From: JABDMH01 sp965222645
Lineage (GTDB): Bacteria > Bacteroidota > Bacteroidia > Chitinophagales > Saprospiraceae
Length of the DNA stretch: 64,000 bases
Reading direction: 5' to 3'
Assembly: GCA_965222645.1 (NCBI GenBank)
Contig: OZ244968.1
Location: 1,922,001 to 1,986,000, forward strand
The translations under genes were made by a program, and so were the position numbers. Of this stretch, positions 9,296 through 18,848 are shown piece by piece (the stretch's first letter is position 1; each line of letters opens with the position of its first letter). The notes under the pieces were generated by a model. It ran no database searches and was not told where the DNA came from. It saw only the letters and a program-made list of their open reading frames with translations.

Positions 9296-10084
9296 TTACA
9301 TCAAGGCCCAGATCTCCTTTAATATCTTGTACGCAACCATTGCACTCATATCGTACAAATCGCGATCCGGATTGAGCTCCACAATATCGGCACCAACCAC
9401 CTCCACTTCTATTTGCTGAATGCAATCCAGAACTTGCCGGACTGTCATACCTCCGGGTTCGTGATGTGACACTCCAGGAGCAAAGGCAGGATCCAAAACA
9501 TCGAGATCAAAAGATAAATATAGAGGCCCCTTCAGCATTTTTAAAAAATCCATACTAAAATCCCGCATCTCGATTATCTTGATGCCAAAATTTTCTGCCT
9601 GAACGAGTTGATGATCGGTCAGCGTCCTGATCCCTACCTGGGTAATTGTTTCAGCCAACTTGTTTTCCATAATTCTAGCAAACGGAGACCCGTGCGAATA
9701 ATAATTATTGTCATAAGAATCATAAATGTCGGCATGTGCATCAAAATGCAAAATGTGCAATTCAGGATAAGCTGTGGCAAAGGCAGCGACTATTGGAAAT
9801 GTGACGGAGTGATCACCTCCCAAACAAATTAGTTTAGAACCATCAACCACCACAGACTCCACCTTGTCGTGGATGATTTCATATGCCTGCTGACCATCGT
9901 CAGAAGAAAATTCAAGATCATCAAGATCGATTATATTTTCATTAAAAGTTAACGCCTTCCCCGATTCTGAATATGCATTTGCCGCATTTTCAAGATGCAT
10001 TTTTCTTATTGCCTGAGGAGCATTTGCGGGCCCTTGCAAAAAAGAGGAATTGGCATCAAAAGGGATTCCCAGTAGTTTGATCAT
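9296..10084 (-). CDS. Arginase/agmatinase family ureohydrolase, plant-arginase type
   Basis: A 262-residue enzyme that hydrolyses a guanidino group to release urea. The start is the ATG giving MIKLLGIPFDANSSF, since the longer frame adds 30 unrelated residues and the promoter lies inside it. The binuclear manganese ligands are visible in GGDHSV, DAHADIYD and SFDLDVLDP. The segments FLQGPANAP, NNYYSHGSPFARIME and PAFAPGVSHHEPGGM closely follow plant arginases/agmatinases, not E. coli SpeB. Whether the substrate is arginine or agmatine cannot be decided from sequence. No arginine decarboxylase gene is nearby. Confidence 0.85.
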   Translation of the reverse strand: MIKLLGIPFDANSSFLQGPANAPQAIRKMHLENAANAYSESGKALTFNENIIDLDDLEFSSDDGQQAYEIIHDKVESVVVDGSKLICLGGDHSVTFPIVAAFATAYPELHILHFDAHADIYDSYDNNYYSHGSPFARIMENKLAETITQVGIRTLTDHQLVQAENFGIKIIEMRDFSMDFLKMLKGPLYLSFDLDVLDPAFAPGVSHHEPGGMTVRQVLDCIQQIEVEVVGADIVELNPDRDLYDMSAMVAYKILKEIWALM

Positions 10085-10088
10085 AGAC

Positions 10089-10121
10089 CAAATATAAAGT
10101 TTGCTTAAAACATTTCTCAAA
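10089..10121 (-). promoter_or_regulatory. Bacteroidota promoter of the arginase-like gene
   Basis: TTTG (10118-10121), 21 bp, then TATATTTG (10089-10096), an exact match to the Bacteroidota consensus TTTG-N19-21-TAnnTTTG. The -7 box ends only 4 bp before the chosen start codon, so the transcript would be leaderless or nearly so. This supports the shorter start. Confidence 0.55.
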
Positions 10122-10186
10122 AGGGAACAGCCACAATCAATGGTGTTGAAATGAATTTCTATCTTAGCCTGCAACTAGCGAACTCT

Positions 10187-10582
10187 ATGAAAAATGTATT
10201 GGTCAAGGATTTCATGAAGTCTCCTGTGTCAACATGTGTATTGGGATCAGATGTGGGTAAAGTGAGAGACTTAATGAGGCTCAAAGGTTTTGGTGCTGTG
10301 CCGATTGTGGAGGTTAAGGGTGACCTAATTTTGATGAGAGGCATCGTTACGAATACAGATCTTATGGGGGCATTTGATGACAATGTACCTATTGAGCAAG
10401 TCATGAACCACAGCGTCTATGTAGTTGGTCCTGAAGAAACGGCTCGTGAAGCTGCTAAACTGATGATGCAGCATAAGATACATCACCTGATAGTCATAGA
10501 AGAGACACGTATCGTGGGAATGCTTAGCTCGATGGACTTTGTGCGATTGGTGGCATATCCAGACATGATTTCGACGATTTGA
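10187..10582 (+). CDS. Stand-alone CBS-domain pair protein
   Basis: A 131-residue protein made of two CBS domains: MKNVLVKDFMKSPVST through GIVTNTDLMGAF, and IEQVMNHSVYVV through GMLSSMDFVRLV. CBS pairs (Bateman modules) bind adenosyl ligands such as AMP, ATP or S-adenosylmethionine and usually regulate a partner enzyme or channel. No partner domain is fused. The start is the ATG just before KNVLVKDFM; an ATG 36 bp upstream would add residues without similarity to the domain. It is divergent from the arginase-like gene. Confidence 0.82.
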   Translation: MKNVLVKDFMKSPVSTCVLGSDVGKVRDLMRLKGFGAVPIVEVKGDLILMRGIVTNTDLMGAFDDNVPIEQVMNHSVYVVGPEETAREAAKLMMQHKIHHLIVIEETRIVGMLSSMDFVRLVAYPDMISTI

Positions 10583-10895
10583 ATAAATCAATGGGAGATT
10601 ATATTGTACATTATCTTCTCCACTCGTTTTTAATCAATACACGCTGGATTGATCATGTACAGGCTACGACATTGAGTAGTGACCTGTTTTTTTTATATGT
10701 TTTAAATTTGGAATTCGGAATTGCAAATTTGGAATATACGTTTAACAGTTCTTTTCTCGATCCAAAAAATCGAGATTATATCCGCTGCCATGGGTATGAA
10801 TAGGATTAAACATAGGCACATGTAGACGGTTTCTGATCTTTCTAATTTGTTGCAAATATAAGATCTGGTAAAATCCATGACTACTCTTGTCTCAA
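10583..10895. other. Gene-free convergent spacer
   Basis: An AT-rich gap between two converging genes. I see no credible gene. An imperfect hairpin (GGAGA near 10594 with TTCTCC near 10616-10621) followed by TTTTT could end transcription of the CBS gene but is weak. Confidence 0.4.
10704..10735. repeat. Short direct repeat AAATTTGGAAT
   Basis: AAATTTGGAAT occurs at 10704-10714 and 10725-10735, with TCGGAATTG between. The period is 21 bp. No function is known to me. Confidence 0.4.
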
Positions 10896-13046
10896 TCAGT
10901 TGAAGTAGTATGACATTTTTAACACTATTGCCCGATTTCTCCTTTGCCCGTCCAATGAGTTCGAATTTCCGGTATAAACAATGAAAAGATCTGAAACGGG
11001 AGCATATCTCCACTGAAATCTCACATTTAAGTTTACATTTTCCACCTGGGAATTATATTGCAGAAAAGTCGTGAGAAAAATTCTGTCTGTAAAAGTAATA
11101 TCGAGCTTAGGGCCCAGCAATAACAAATCTAACTTACCATATGGCTCAGGTAAATCCAGACGATTGAATGCACCAATAAGGCCCAGACTGCCATAGGGCT
11201 GAACTCTAAAATTGCATTCTGTATTAATGCCCACACGGTCCCCATTAAAAAAACCACCATAGATACCCTCCAAAGCATAGTTGAAAAGACGACGGGCATT
11301 TGAGTTATATCTCAAGTTTACACTGGTCCAAGTGAATTCGCCACCCGCTGGCAGAGATTCCTTGCCGGTGTTTGTGGGGTCAAATGGCGCACGGAGCTGT
11401 ACGAAATCCCTATGTACACCTGCAATGAAACTGCTGCGGCTGAGCCATTGAAACTGATACAAAAAGCTAATTTTACTATCTGTGAGATTTCCATCGAGAT
11501 TATAAAAAACATCAGATTCAAGAATAGGTCCATGATTCGCAAGGGCACTTTCAGACGGAAAAAATTTATACCCAATAGACGGAGTCAATTCATAATAATT
11601 CTTTCTCCGGATAAAACCAGTTTCAGCAGAATAGTTTTTTCCTACTACAGATTGTGTGAGTGAAACCAGCCAGCGCTGGGTGTTATATGCAAGATCTACT
11701 GCGGTCGCAAAAGATCCATCATCCTTGTCCTGGCCAAACGATTGATGATAAAAAACCTTGCCAACCCATCGACTGTCTGCGCTAGCCAAATTAAAATCAA
11801 TCCCTGCAACCCGGTTAAAAATCCCCCGGTAATCAGTTCCAGTCAACGACTTATTAATCAGAAAAACACCGATATTGGAGCGCTCCATAATTTTCTTTTG
11901 AATAGTTGCCACCGTGAAATTTGCAGCTTTGACAGCATCCTGAGACCCTGTCTGCATATTCATCAGGCCAAGTCGCCAATCGTCACCCACCTTACCACTC
12001 AATCGGACACCTGCCTGGACTGGATTGTTAAGACCTATTCTTCTTGAAAAAAAAGGACGAATATTCTGTGCACCAAGACTGGCAAACAAATCACTATTCT
12101 CTAAAAAGAACTGGCGCCTTTCCGGAAAGAACAACTCAAACCGGTCCAGATTTGTAACTTGTCTGTCCACTTCTACCTGAGAAAAGTCAGGATTTGCGGT
12201 GAGGTCAAGATTTAGAGAAGTAGAGAGTGTAATTTTGGCATCGACACCTGCATTGACTTTATTCTCTGCCGTTGAATTGTTTTCAAAATCCCTGGAGGTG
12301 CGTCCGGACACGTATGGGATCAGCGAAAACCTGGTACCGAGTTTTGGAGGAGCTTCGTCAAATACTGCGGTGCCTGTAAAAGCCAGATTAGCTGTTTGAA
12401 ATTGCCGTGGCACCGGTGCCCAACTTGATTTTTCATTTGTTTTTAAATCTAGCCGACTAAAATTGATCCCCCACTCTTTTACGCCTTCCTGATATCTGAT
12501 ACTGCGAAAGGGAATAGCAAATTCTGCAATCCAGCGATCTGTTGCATTGTGTACAGCCGATCGCCACTTGCAATCCCAGCTTAGAGATACAAACCCTCCA
12601 TTTGCCTGAAGACCGTCCCATTGTGCTCCGGAGGCAGAAATGCCAAAAGAAAATCCATTTGTCTGGTCGTTATAAGTGTCAATAAAGGCGAGAAAATTAT
12701 CGTTTTTACCGAAACTGAAATCACGGCGGAGTGATTCTGCAGGTCGTTTACCTGCACTGGTATCATGACAAACTATCGACATGTAAAGTACTGCGTCATC
12801 ATAGGCCATTCTCACTTCAGTCTGGGAAACTGCCAAGCCTGTATCAATCGGCAAGACTCTGAAAAATGACGTTGCTACGTCTGCCACCTTCCAGGTCTCC
12901 TCTTCCAGAGCTCCATCGATTACAAGATCATCGGAAATTCGATGTACGGGCAAACGAAAGCGATCTCTATTATTATCAAAATCCTGAGATACGACAACAC
13001 TCGAGCACAAAAAGAAAGAAATTGTAAAAAAAAAGTGACATTGCAT
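10896..13046 (-). CDS. DUF5916 outer-membrane protein with CBM9-like N-terminal domain
   Basis: About 716 residues. I prefer the internal ATG giving MQCHFFFTISFFLCSS because it produces a clean signal peptide ending near VVVSQ; the frame could start 17 codons earlier. The N-terminal part has IDGALEEETWKVAD and later VRMAYDDAVLYMSIVCHD, typical of the carbohydrate-binding family 9 fold in DUF5916 proteins. The rest is rich in alternating beta strands and ends in a hydrophobic, aromatic strand (MSYYFN), consistent with an outer-membrane beta barrel. FFPERRQFFLEN is a signature of the family. Its ligand is unknown. It is a single gene. Confidence 0.78.
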   Translation of the reverse strand: MQCHFFFTISFFLCSSVVVSQDFDNNRDRFRLPVHRISDDLVIDGALEEETWKVADVATSFFRVLPIDTGLAVSQTEVRMAYDDAVLYMSIVCHDTSAGKRPAESLRRDFSFGKNDNFLAFIDTYNDQTNGFSFGISASGAQWDGLQANGGFVSLSWDCKWRSAVHNATDRWIAEFAIPFRSIRYQEGVKEWGINFSRLDLKTNEKSSWAPVPRQFQTANLAFTGTAVFDEAPPKLGTRFSLIPYVSGRTSRDFENNSTAENKVNAGVDAKITLSTSLNLDLTANPDFSQVEVDRQVTNLDRFELFFPERRQFFLENSDLFASLGAQNIRPFFSRRIGLNNPVQAGVRLSGKVGDDWRLGLMNMQTGSQDAVKAANFTVATIQKKIMERSNIGVFLINKSLTGTDYRGIFNRVAGIDFNLASADSRWVGKVFYHQSFGQDKDDGSFATAVDLAYNTQRWLVSLTQSVVGKNYSAETGFIRRKNYYELTPSIGYKFFPSESALANHGPILESDVFYNLDGNLTDSKISFLYQFQWLSRSSFIAGVHRDFVQLRAPFDPTNTGKESLPAGGEFTWTSVNLRYNSNARRLFNYALEGIYGGFFNGDRVGINTECNFRVQPYGSLGLIGAFNRLDLPEPYGKLDLLLLGPKLDITFTDRIFLTTFLQYNSQVENVNLNVRFQWRYAPVSDLFIVYTGNSNSLDGQRRNRAIVLKMSYYFN

Positions 13047-13218
13047 TTTACCAAGGGAATAAACTAGAATTGTTCTGATATACTTCTTCGTATTCAATGA
13101 ATTATCAAAGAAACATTATTAGAAATGATCTGAAAAGTCATGAGCAAGACGATGAAAAAAATATGAATAGTGCTTGAATAAAAAGCCCTTAGATCTTGCA
13201 AATGAATTGTGCTGGATT

Positions 13219-14160
13219 CTATATCCAATTAAAATGCGTGGCAATGTTGTCATGTACTCTCTGTACTATTTGTGGATCGTCCGCACATGCATCAAATTTT
13301 TTTCCCGTGACTGTTTCATAAAGTTCGATGTATCTTTGAGAGACACTGGCAATAAAATCCTCCGGCATCTCTGGCATTTTATCTCCTTCCCTCCCTTGAA
13401 AACCATTTTCCATTAACCACTCACGAACAAACTCTTTAGATAGTTGCTTTTGTCGAATACTTGCGTTTTGCCTTTCTTCATACCCCTCCCAATAAAAGTA
13501 TCTCGAACTGTCGGGAGTATGAATCTCATCGATAAGCAGGACTTTTCCATCCAGAATACCAAATTCATATTTTGTGTCTACCAGGATAAGACCCTGGGTG
13601 GATGCCATCTCCGAACCTCGCTCGAATAAGGCCAGCGAGTATCGGCAAAGCTGATCCCAGATGTGTGGTGACACAATCCCTTTTTCGAGAATGGATGCCT
13701 CAGTAATGTCTTCGTCATGTCCCTCTTCCGCTTTAGTAGCTGGAGTAATCAGGGGATCTGGAAATCGATCTCCCTCTTTCATTCCATCCGGCATGACCAT
13801 ACCACAAATCTTGCGCTTGCCTGACTTGTACTCTCTCCAGGCGTGTCCTGCAAGATACCCCCGTACAACCATCTCCAGTTTGATTGGCTCACACCGGTAT
13901 CCGATCGCCACATTTGGGTCGGGATTGGCTACGAGCCAGTTGGGTACAATATCCCGGGTGGCTTCCAAAAAATATGCTGCAGTTTGATTCAATACTTGTC
14001 CCTTGTGAGGAATTGCCTTGGGCAAAACATGATCAAAGGCTGAAATTCGATCGCTCGCAACCATAACCAGGTATTTCCCTACCGTGTATACATCCCGGAC
14101 TTTTCCCCGGTAAAATGCGGATTGCCCAGGAAATGAAAAATCAGTTTCAAATAGTGCCAT
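13219..14160 (-). CDS. purC: SAICAR synthetase (phosphoribosylaminoimidazole-succinocarboxamide synthase)
   Basis: Catalyses the ATP-dependent joining of aspartate to CAIR in purine synthesis. Family marks are GKVRDVY near the N-terminus (Gly-rich ATP loop), SDRISAFDHVLP, IEVVRGYLAGHAWREY-like residues (here MVVRGYLAGHAWREY), DTKYEFG and DEIHTPDSSRY. The length of 313 residues fits the longer form of the enzyme. No other purine gene is adjacent, which is common in this phylum. Confidence 0.95.
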   Translation of the reverse strand: MALFETDFSFPGQSAFYRGKVRDVYTVGKYLVMVASDRISAFDHVLPKAIPHKGQVLNQTAAYFLEATRDIVPNWLVANPDPNVAIGYRCEPIKLEMVVRGYLAGHAWREYKSGKRKICGMVMPDGMKEGDRFPDPLITPATKAEEGHDEDITEASILEKGIVSPHIWDQLCRYSLALFERGSEMASTQGLILVDTKYEFGILDGKVLLIDEIHTPDSSRYFYWEGYEERQNASIRQKQLSKEFVREWLMENGFQGREGDKMPEMPEDFIASVSQRYIELYETVTGKKFDACADDPQIVQRVHDNIATHFNWI

Positions 14161-14281
14161 ATTAGCTAAGTACTCATTATTTGGATGAATGAGATGCTAT
14201 TCGGATTTGACTGGAAATTGTAGACTCCCTCTAACATTCCACTTCAATAAGTTCTAGCTATCGACATCATACGGTGAGAAT

Positions 14282-15205
14282 CTACTCTCGATCATCACTG
14301 TAATTTTTAAAGGTATATTGACTGTTATCCCATTCCATATCTTTCTCCACGATTTTTTCGGTGAGCCAGTGTGTTTCTAATTTTCCCTTTTTGTCATAGT
14401 GGGTCATTTCCATGGCGATGCCCTTGTAATTATCCAGGGAGGCCATTTCTTCTTTGCTCAGAAACTGTTCAAACATTTGCCGGTATGCCCCAATTGAATT
14501 GAAGCTCAAATCCTGAGTAGTGTATGTGGATGTTCTTTCTTTCTCCCGCATCATCTCGTACTCTTCACAATGATATCCTGCGATGGTTTTCGTTTTACCT
14601 GTCTTAGTCAACTTAAAATCCTCTTCCTCCCGATCGGCATCGTTCATCATGCCAGCAGCAAGCGGTATCATATTTGACATTGCATAAGCTGTTTTTTCAC
14701 CATCTTCATCCCGATAGATCACCATCAGATCATTTTTCAGATCGAAGACCACCATACTTTGCGCACCATCATCATCCATTTCAAACGCATATTTATCACC
14801 TTCTTTTGAAAACAGGTAGGTCATCGACTGCTTGTCCTTTTTACTCTTACCCGTCACTGTCACGTATTGTTGAATATCGAAGTGATATGCCGGAGGCACA
14901 TCATCAGCCCTGTTCATCGCGTTTAAAAAATCATCAAAGTCCCGGTAACGGGGGGTTCTGCCGTTGGCTTTATCAATACTGTCCTGTCTGGCATATTCTT
15001 TTGCAAGGAGATCATCAAGTTTTTTTTCGAGGCTTCTCATTACTGCTCTTGCAAGGGCCTCCGAAGCCTTTTCCACAACCATTCTCTCTGCCGAATCGAC
15101 AATTTTATCTTCAGTGTTTTTGAGAATTCGCTTGAGCAACTGACCCTCTGCATTGGGGGCAGTGATCAGCATAACAGTTAGCATAAAAAGTAATCTCGTC
15201 ATCAT
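14282..15205 (-). CDS. DUF4412-domain secreted protein
   Basis: A 307-residue protein with a signal peptide (MMTRLLFMLTVMLITAPNAEG). A charged coiled-coil-like segment follows (about residues 25-75, rich in Lys, Glu and Leu), and then a DUF4412 domain with YLFSKEGDKYAFEMD, MVVFDLKNDLMVIY and TIAGYHCEEYEMM. DUF4412 proteins are exported and of unknown function; the fold resembles lipoprotein-carrier beta sheets (family knowledge, uncertain). No operon partner is visible. Confidence 0.72.
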   Translation of the reverse strand: MMTRLLFMLTVMLITAPNAEGQLLKRILKNTEDKIVDSAERMVVEKASEALARAVMRSLEKKLDDLLAKEYARQDSIDKANGRTPRYRDFDDFLNAMNRADDVPPAYHFDIQQYVTVTGKSKKDKQSMTYLFSKEGDKYAFEMDDDGAQSMVVFDLKNDLMVIYRDEDGEKTAYAMSNMIPLAAGMMNDADREEEDFKLTKTGKTKTIAGYHCEEYEMMREKERTSTYTTQDLSFNSIGAYRQMFEQFLSKEEMASLDNYKGIAMEMTHYDKKGKLETHWLTEKIVEKDMEWDNSQYTFKNYSDDRE

Positions 15206-15477
15206 TTTTAGGTTTTTTTCGTGTTCCTTTCTTCAAATTACGTAAAAAATTACCAAAAATCAGAAGTACCAATCAAAGCTCTTACTCTAATGCTTTTTGA
15301 CTTTGTATCGCCGTGAGAAGACCTGGGATCTATGAAAATTGACCCTGATGCCAAGGTCCAGAGTCAGAGCTGTCGCTGCATTGACCATATGAAATCTACC
15401 AAATCCTCAGCACCAGTCAGTTTAGACCTCAATATTGCAAAAAAGCTTATTTTGAACCAGCTAAAAAAAATCATTTC

Positions 15478-16683
15478 ATGCAGACGAAAACCCGCGTAGA
15501 TCTCTCCACGATGATGTTTCTCGAGTACTATATCTGGGGAACCTGGTTTGTAGCGATGGCCAGGTACCTGGCCGATTCTTTGAATGCCGAACCCGGAGAA
15601 ATTGGGACGATTTACGCGCTTTCATGGATCGGTGCGATGATATCCCCTTTTTTTATTGGTTCTATTTCAGATCGTTATTTTCCTGCACAGAAGGTAAATG
15701 GTGTTTTGCATATTCTGGGAGGTGCAGTCATGTATTTTTTAAGTCAGGCTGGCGATGTGGGTACTTTCTATTATGGAATGTTTTTTTACTCAATCTTGTT
15801 TATGCCCACCATAGCATTGACGAATTCTATTGCAATGCATCAGAGTAATGACATTGCCAAAGATTTTCCTCATTTGAGGGTTATGGGAACGATCGCATGG
15901 ATTGTATCAAATATTGTTGTTGGCAGTCTTGGGATTGGAAATACTAATATGATTTTTATCATAGCAGCGATATTGTCAATCGGGTTTGGCCTCTATAGTT
16001 TTTCCCTACCTAACACTCCGCCTAATCCCAATTCGGACTCTGTGTTAAAGGACTTCGGAAAAGCACTGGTACTTTTTAAAGATCGATCGTATACAATCTT
16101 TTTTATCGGGTCTGTATTGCTCTGTATACCGCTTTCATTCTACTACAGTTTTGCAAATATATTTTTGGCAAACGGTGCAGGAATGAAAAATACGGAAACA
16201 ATTATGGCTGTTCTCGGTCAGGGGTCAGAGGTCTTTTTCATGCTCGCCCTGCCATTCTTTTTAAAAAAATGGGGAGTGCGCAATATCCTGCTGGTAGGGA
16301 TGGCTGCATGGGTATTGAGATATCTGCTATTTAAATTTGGTTTGGACGGGGGAATCTGGATGCTTTATCTCGGTGTCTTTCTCCATGGCATCTGCTACGA
16401 CTTCTTTTTTGCCACTGGTCAGATTTATACAGATTTGAAGGCACCGCAAGGTGTCAAGAGTGCCGCTCAGGGATTGATTACCTTTGCGACGTATGGCGTC
16501 GGGCTCACTCTGGGATCCAAGTTGGGAGGTTATTTTGCGGATATATATACCGATGTTGAGGGTGTCGTCGACTGGCCAGGATTATGGTGGGTGCCTGCAC
16601 TAATCGCAGCAGTACTACTGGCCATTTTTATACTTATGTTTAAGGACAAAAACCCGGAAAAGCCAGTTGATTTGGCAGTCTGA
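15478..16683 (+). CDS. MFS nucleoside permease (NupG/XapB type)
   Basis: A 401-residue major facilitator protein with about twelve hydrophobic helices. MMFLEYYIWGTWFVAMARYL at the start, then ISPFFIGSISDRYFP and GICYDFFFATGQIYTD, are characteristic of the nucleoside:H+ symporter branch. It would import nucleosides across the inner membrane. The neighbours are unrelated, so the specific nucleoside is unknown. Confidence 0.83.
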   Translation: MQTKTRVDLSTMMFLEYYIWGTWFVAMARYLADSLNAEPGEIGTIYALSWIGAMISPFFIGSISDRYFPAQKVNGVLHILGGAVMYFLSQAGDVGTFYYGMFFYSILFMPTIALTNSIAMHQSNDIAKDFPHLRVMGTIAWIVSNIVVGSLGIGNTNMIFIIAAILSIGFGLYSFSLPNTPPNPNSDSVLKDFGKALVLFKDRSYTIFFIGSVLLCIPLSFYYSFANIFLANGAGMKNTETIMAVLGQGSEVFFMLALPFFLKKWGVRNILLVGMAAWVLRYLLFKFGLDGGIWMLYLGVFLHGICYDFFFATGQIYTDLKAPQGVKSAAQGLITFATYGVGLTLGSKLGGYFADIYTDVEGVVDWPGLWWVPALIAAVLLAIFILMFKDKNPEKPVDLAV

Positions 16684-16709
16684 CTAGACCAATAGACTAT
16701 TGTATTAAG

Positions 16710-17144
16710 CTAGAGATATTTGAGCAAATTTCGATCGGTAAGGATCTCTTTGAGTTCCTTAATAAGCTCATATTCATGCGGCATCACTTTCTTAAATGCC
16801 TCCTTGACAGCAACAAATGTACCTTGCTCCAACTCTGGTATCATTGCCTTTACCTTGTCTTTTACATAGAGTACATCCTGCTTTACCAAGGAGCGCATCG
16901 AAGGAATATCATGGTAGTCACCCTCAATTGCGATGGCCCTGATACGAGTACCCTCCTCCAGCTCTATCGGATCAATCTCAATCATCCGCGCCTCTTCAGA
17001 TAGCAGGTCAGAGGACATCGAAGGGATATCCTGCTGTGGAATAGACCAAACAGAACTCTCCTCTCCCTCATTGATTAAAAAAACTTCCAACCCTTTTTCC
17101 GCAAATCGGTAGATAATCAGACAAGCTTTTTCAAATACGCTCAT
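16710..17144 (-). CDS. NUDIX-like protein without a Nudix box
   Basis: A 144-residue protein. The N-terminal ACLIIYRFAEKGLEVFLIN followed by VWSIPQ looks like the first two strands of a NUDIX fold (usually ...vLLv... W.lPGG). The catalytic Nudix box, GX5EX7REUXEEXGU, is absent, so hydrolase activity is unlikely. The C-terminal part is helical and ends in KELKEILTDRNLLKYL. A degenerate, binding-only NUDIX protein is my best reading; unrelated novelty is possible. It converges with the nucleoside permease gene. Confidence 0.45.
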   Translation of the reverse strand: MSVFEKACLIIYRFAEKGLEVFLINEGEESSVWSIPQQDIPSMSSDLLSEEARMIEIDPIELEEGTRIRAIAIEGDYHDIPSMRSLVKQDVLYVKDKVKAMIPELEQGTFVAVKEAFKKVMPHEYELIKELKEILTDRNLLKYL

Positions 17145-17308
17145 ACCCTTGCTTTACATTTAGTCATATCAAAGACAGTGCAAAATAAACAATAAAATGA
17201 TTTCTGCTCAGGACAAAATCCAGAAAACATCGTGCCGTTTTAATGCAATAAGTGTGAGCATATCTCAAGTCAGAAAAATATTTACCTTAGAGACTGAGGT
17301 AATATAAT

Positions 17309-17962
17309 ATGTTTAGTATTCTTAGCATTGCCATATTCATCATGGCGGTCTATCTGATGAACAGGACGTTTATCGGATTCCAGCCCGGAACGAATAAGAT
17401 AAATTCCGATGTCGGTAAATTTCGAAGCTTAGCCAGTAAATGGAAGCCGGAGCTCGTGCCGTGGAACAGCGAAGAAACAGAGCTGTTTTCTCTAAATGAA
17501 TCAAATAAAGTGGGGAGAAAAGGCTTCGGTCGGTCTGCGGAAGCAATCATCCAATCTATTTATCACGAGCCATTGCTCTATTATTACTACAAGGAGTACC
17601 CCGCGACCAAAAGAAACGCAGTTTTGCTCGCTCAAACTGCCAGGTATGAGATCGTCTATAGGATCCGGTCAAAGGGTACCCAGGTGTTTGTCAATGAAGA
17701 TTTTGTGGGGACTATTGGGTCCGATGGAAATCTTTACAGGGAGTCAGAGCGTAAGTTGTTGGGTAGTGTGGAGTCAAAGACACCTTCTCATCACAGCGTA
17801 ATCGTACAAGGACGTGAAGTCGGAACCATGTATTTTCCACAAGAAAAAACGAATGTTCCGACCAGGGTTTTCGACATGGATGAAAAGCTGGCCGATGACC
17901 AACATCTACTGTTTATGGTTCAGGTGATTTACGTTGTGGTTAGATATCTTGTGCAGAAGTAA
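17309..17962 (+). CDS. Unknown membrane-anchored protein
   Basis: A 217-residue protein I do not recognise. It begins with a single hydrophobic segment (about residues 3-18, SILSIAIFIMAVYLMN), then a polar region, a tyrosine-rich stretch (LLYYYYKEYP) and a series of short strands with Gly/Asp turns (YRIRSKGTQVFVNEDFVGTI, LLGSVESK, GREVGTMYFP). It ends in a second hydrophobic stretch, LLFMVQVIYVVVRYLV. It is a true gene by its length and its isolated position between two genes on the other strand. No catalytic residues are evident. Confidence 0.6.
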   Translation: MFSILSIAIFIMAVYLMNRTFIGFQPGTNKINSDVGKFRSLASKWKPELVPWNSEETELFSLNESNKVGRKGFGRSAEAIIQSIYHEPLLYYYYKEYPATKRNAVLLAQTARYEIVYRIRSKGTQVFVNEDFVGTIGSDGNLYRESERKLLGSVESKTPSHHSVIVQGREVGTMYFPQEKTNVPTRVFDMDEKLADDQHLLFMVQVIYVVVRYLVQK

Positions 17963-17978
17963 GTGCTAGAGACTTTTC

Positions 17979-18848
17979 CTACGAACCCAAATAACTCCTG
18001 AGGGCATTGCGGTTGTATGATCGACGAAGTCTTCGCAATCCACGTTCCCTGATTTGCCTCACACGTTCTCGAGTGAGACCGTACATTTCTCCAATTTCCT
18101 CAAGATTCTTTGGGCTGTTTCCGTTGAGACCGTAATAGGCAACCAAAACATCAACCTCACGAGGTGATAAAAGCGACAGTCCACTGTCTACTTCTCTGCG
18201 CAGAGATTCTTCCATGAGTTTTAAATCGGGACCCAACTCGTTGTCATGCACCATAAGATCGAGCATGGTACTGCCGTCCTCATCAGCGTTCAAGGGGGCA
18301 TCTACCGAAAGATGCCGGACGGTTCCTTTTAGCACGGTTGTAACTTCCCTGGGAGTCATGTCAAGAAGGTCTGCAAGCTCCTCAACTGTGGGTTCCCGCT
18401 CAAATTCCTGCGAAAAGTAGGTAATGGCCTCAGACACCTTATTGTACTTCCCCACTTTATTGAGGGGCAATCTTACCAGTCGAGAATATTCTACAATGGC
18501 TTGTAGAATAGATTGTCTGATCCACCAAACGGCATAAGATATAAACTTAAACCCTTTGGTCTCATCAAACCTTTTCGCAGCCTTCATCAGTCCCAGATTC
18601 CCCTCGTTGATCAGGTCACTCAAAGACAGTCCCTGATTCTGATATTGCTTTGCAACCGACACGACAAACCGGAGATTAGCCTTGGTGAGTTTTTCCAGGG
18701 CATCCTGATTGCCCGCCTTGATACCCTTCGCCAAAGTCGTTTCCTCTTCCGGATTTAGAAGCGGAATTTTTGAGATATCATTTAAGTACTTATCAAGAGC
18801 AAGACTTTCTCTATGGGTAATCTTGTTCGTGATTTTCAACTGTCGCAT
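17979..18848 (-). CDS. rpoD: Primary RNA polymerase sigma factor (RpoD/SigA)
   Basis: A 289-residue sigma-70 of the compact Bacteroidota form. It lacks region 1.1 and the long non-conserved region. The start is the ATG giving MRQLKITNKITHRES, which is the conserved N-terminus in the phylum. Region 2 shows NLRFVVSVAKQYQNQG, DLINEGNLGLMKA and FKFISYAVWWIRQSI (-7 box recognition). Region 4 shows LEEIGEMYGLTRERVRQI. This is the sigma factor expected to read the TAnnTTTG promoters reported here. Confidence 0.94.
   Translation of the reverse strand: MRQLKITNKITHRESLALDKYLNDISKIPLLNPEEETTLAKGIKAGNQDALEKLTKANLRFVVSVAKQYQNQGLSLSDLINEGNLGLMKAAKRFDETKGFKFISYAVWWIRQSILQAIVEYSRLVRLPLNKVGKYNKVSEAITYFSQEFEREPTVEELADLLDMTPREVTTVLKGTVRHLSVDAPLNADEDGSTMLDLMVHDNELGPDLKLMEESLRREVDSGLSLLSPREVDVLVAYYGLNGNSPKNLEEIGEMYGLTRERVRQIRERGLRRLRRSYNRNALRSYLGS

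Noticed and set aside
9246..9425. Longer N-terminus of the GH5 enzyme
   Set aside because: It would overlap the coding sequence of the arginase-like gene by 130 bp and lacks domain similarity; the internal ATG gives a Tat-like signal.
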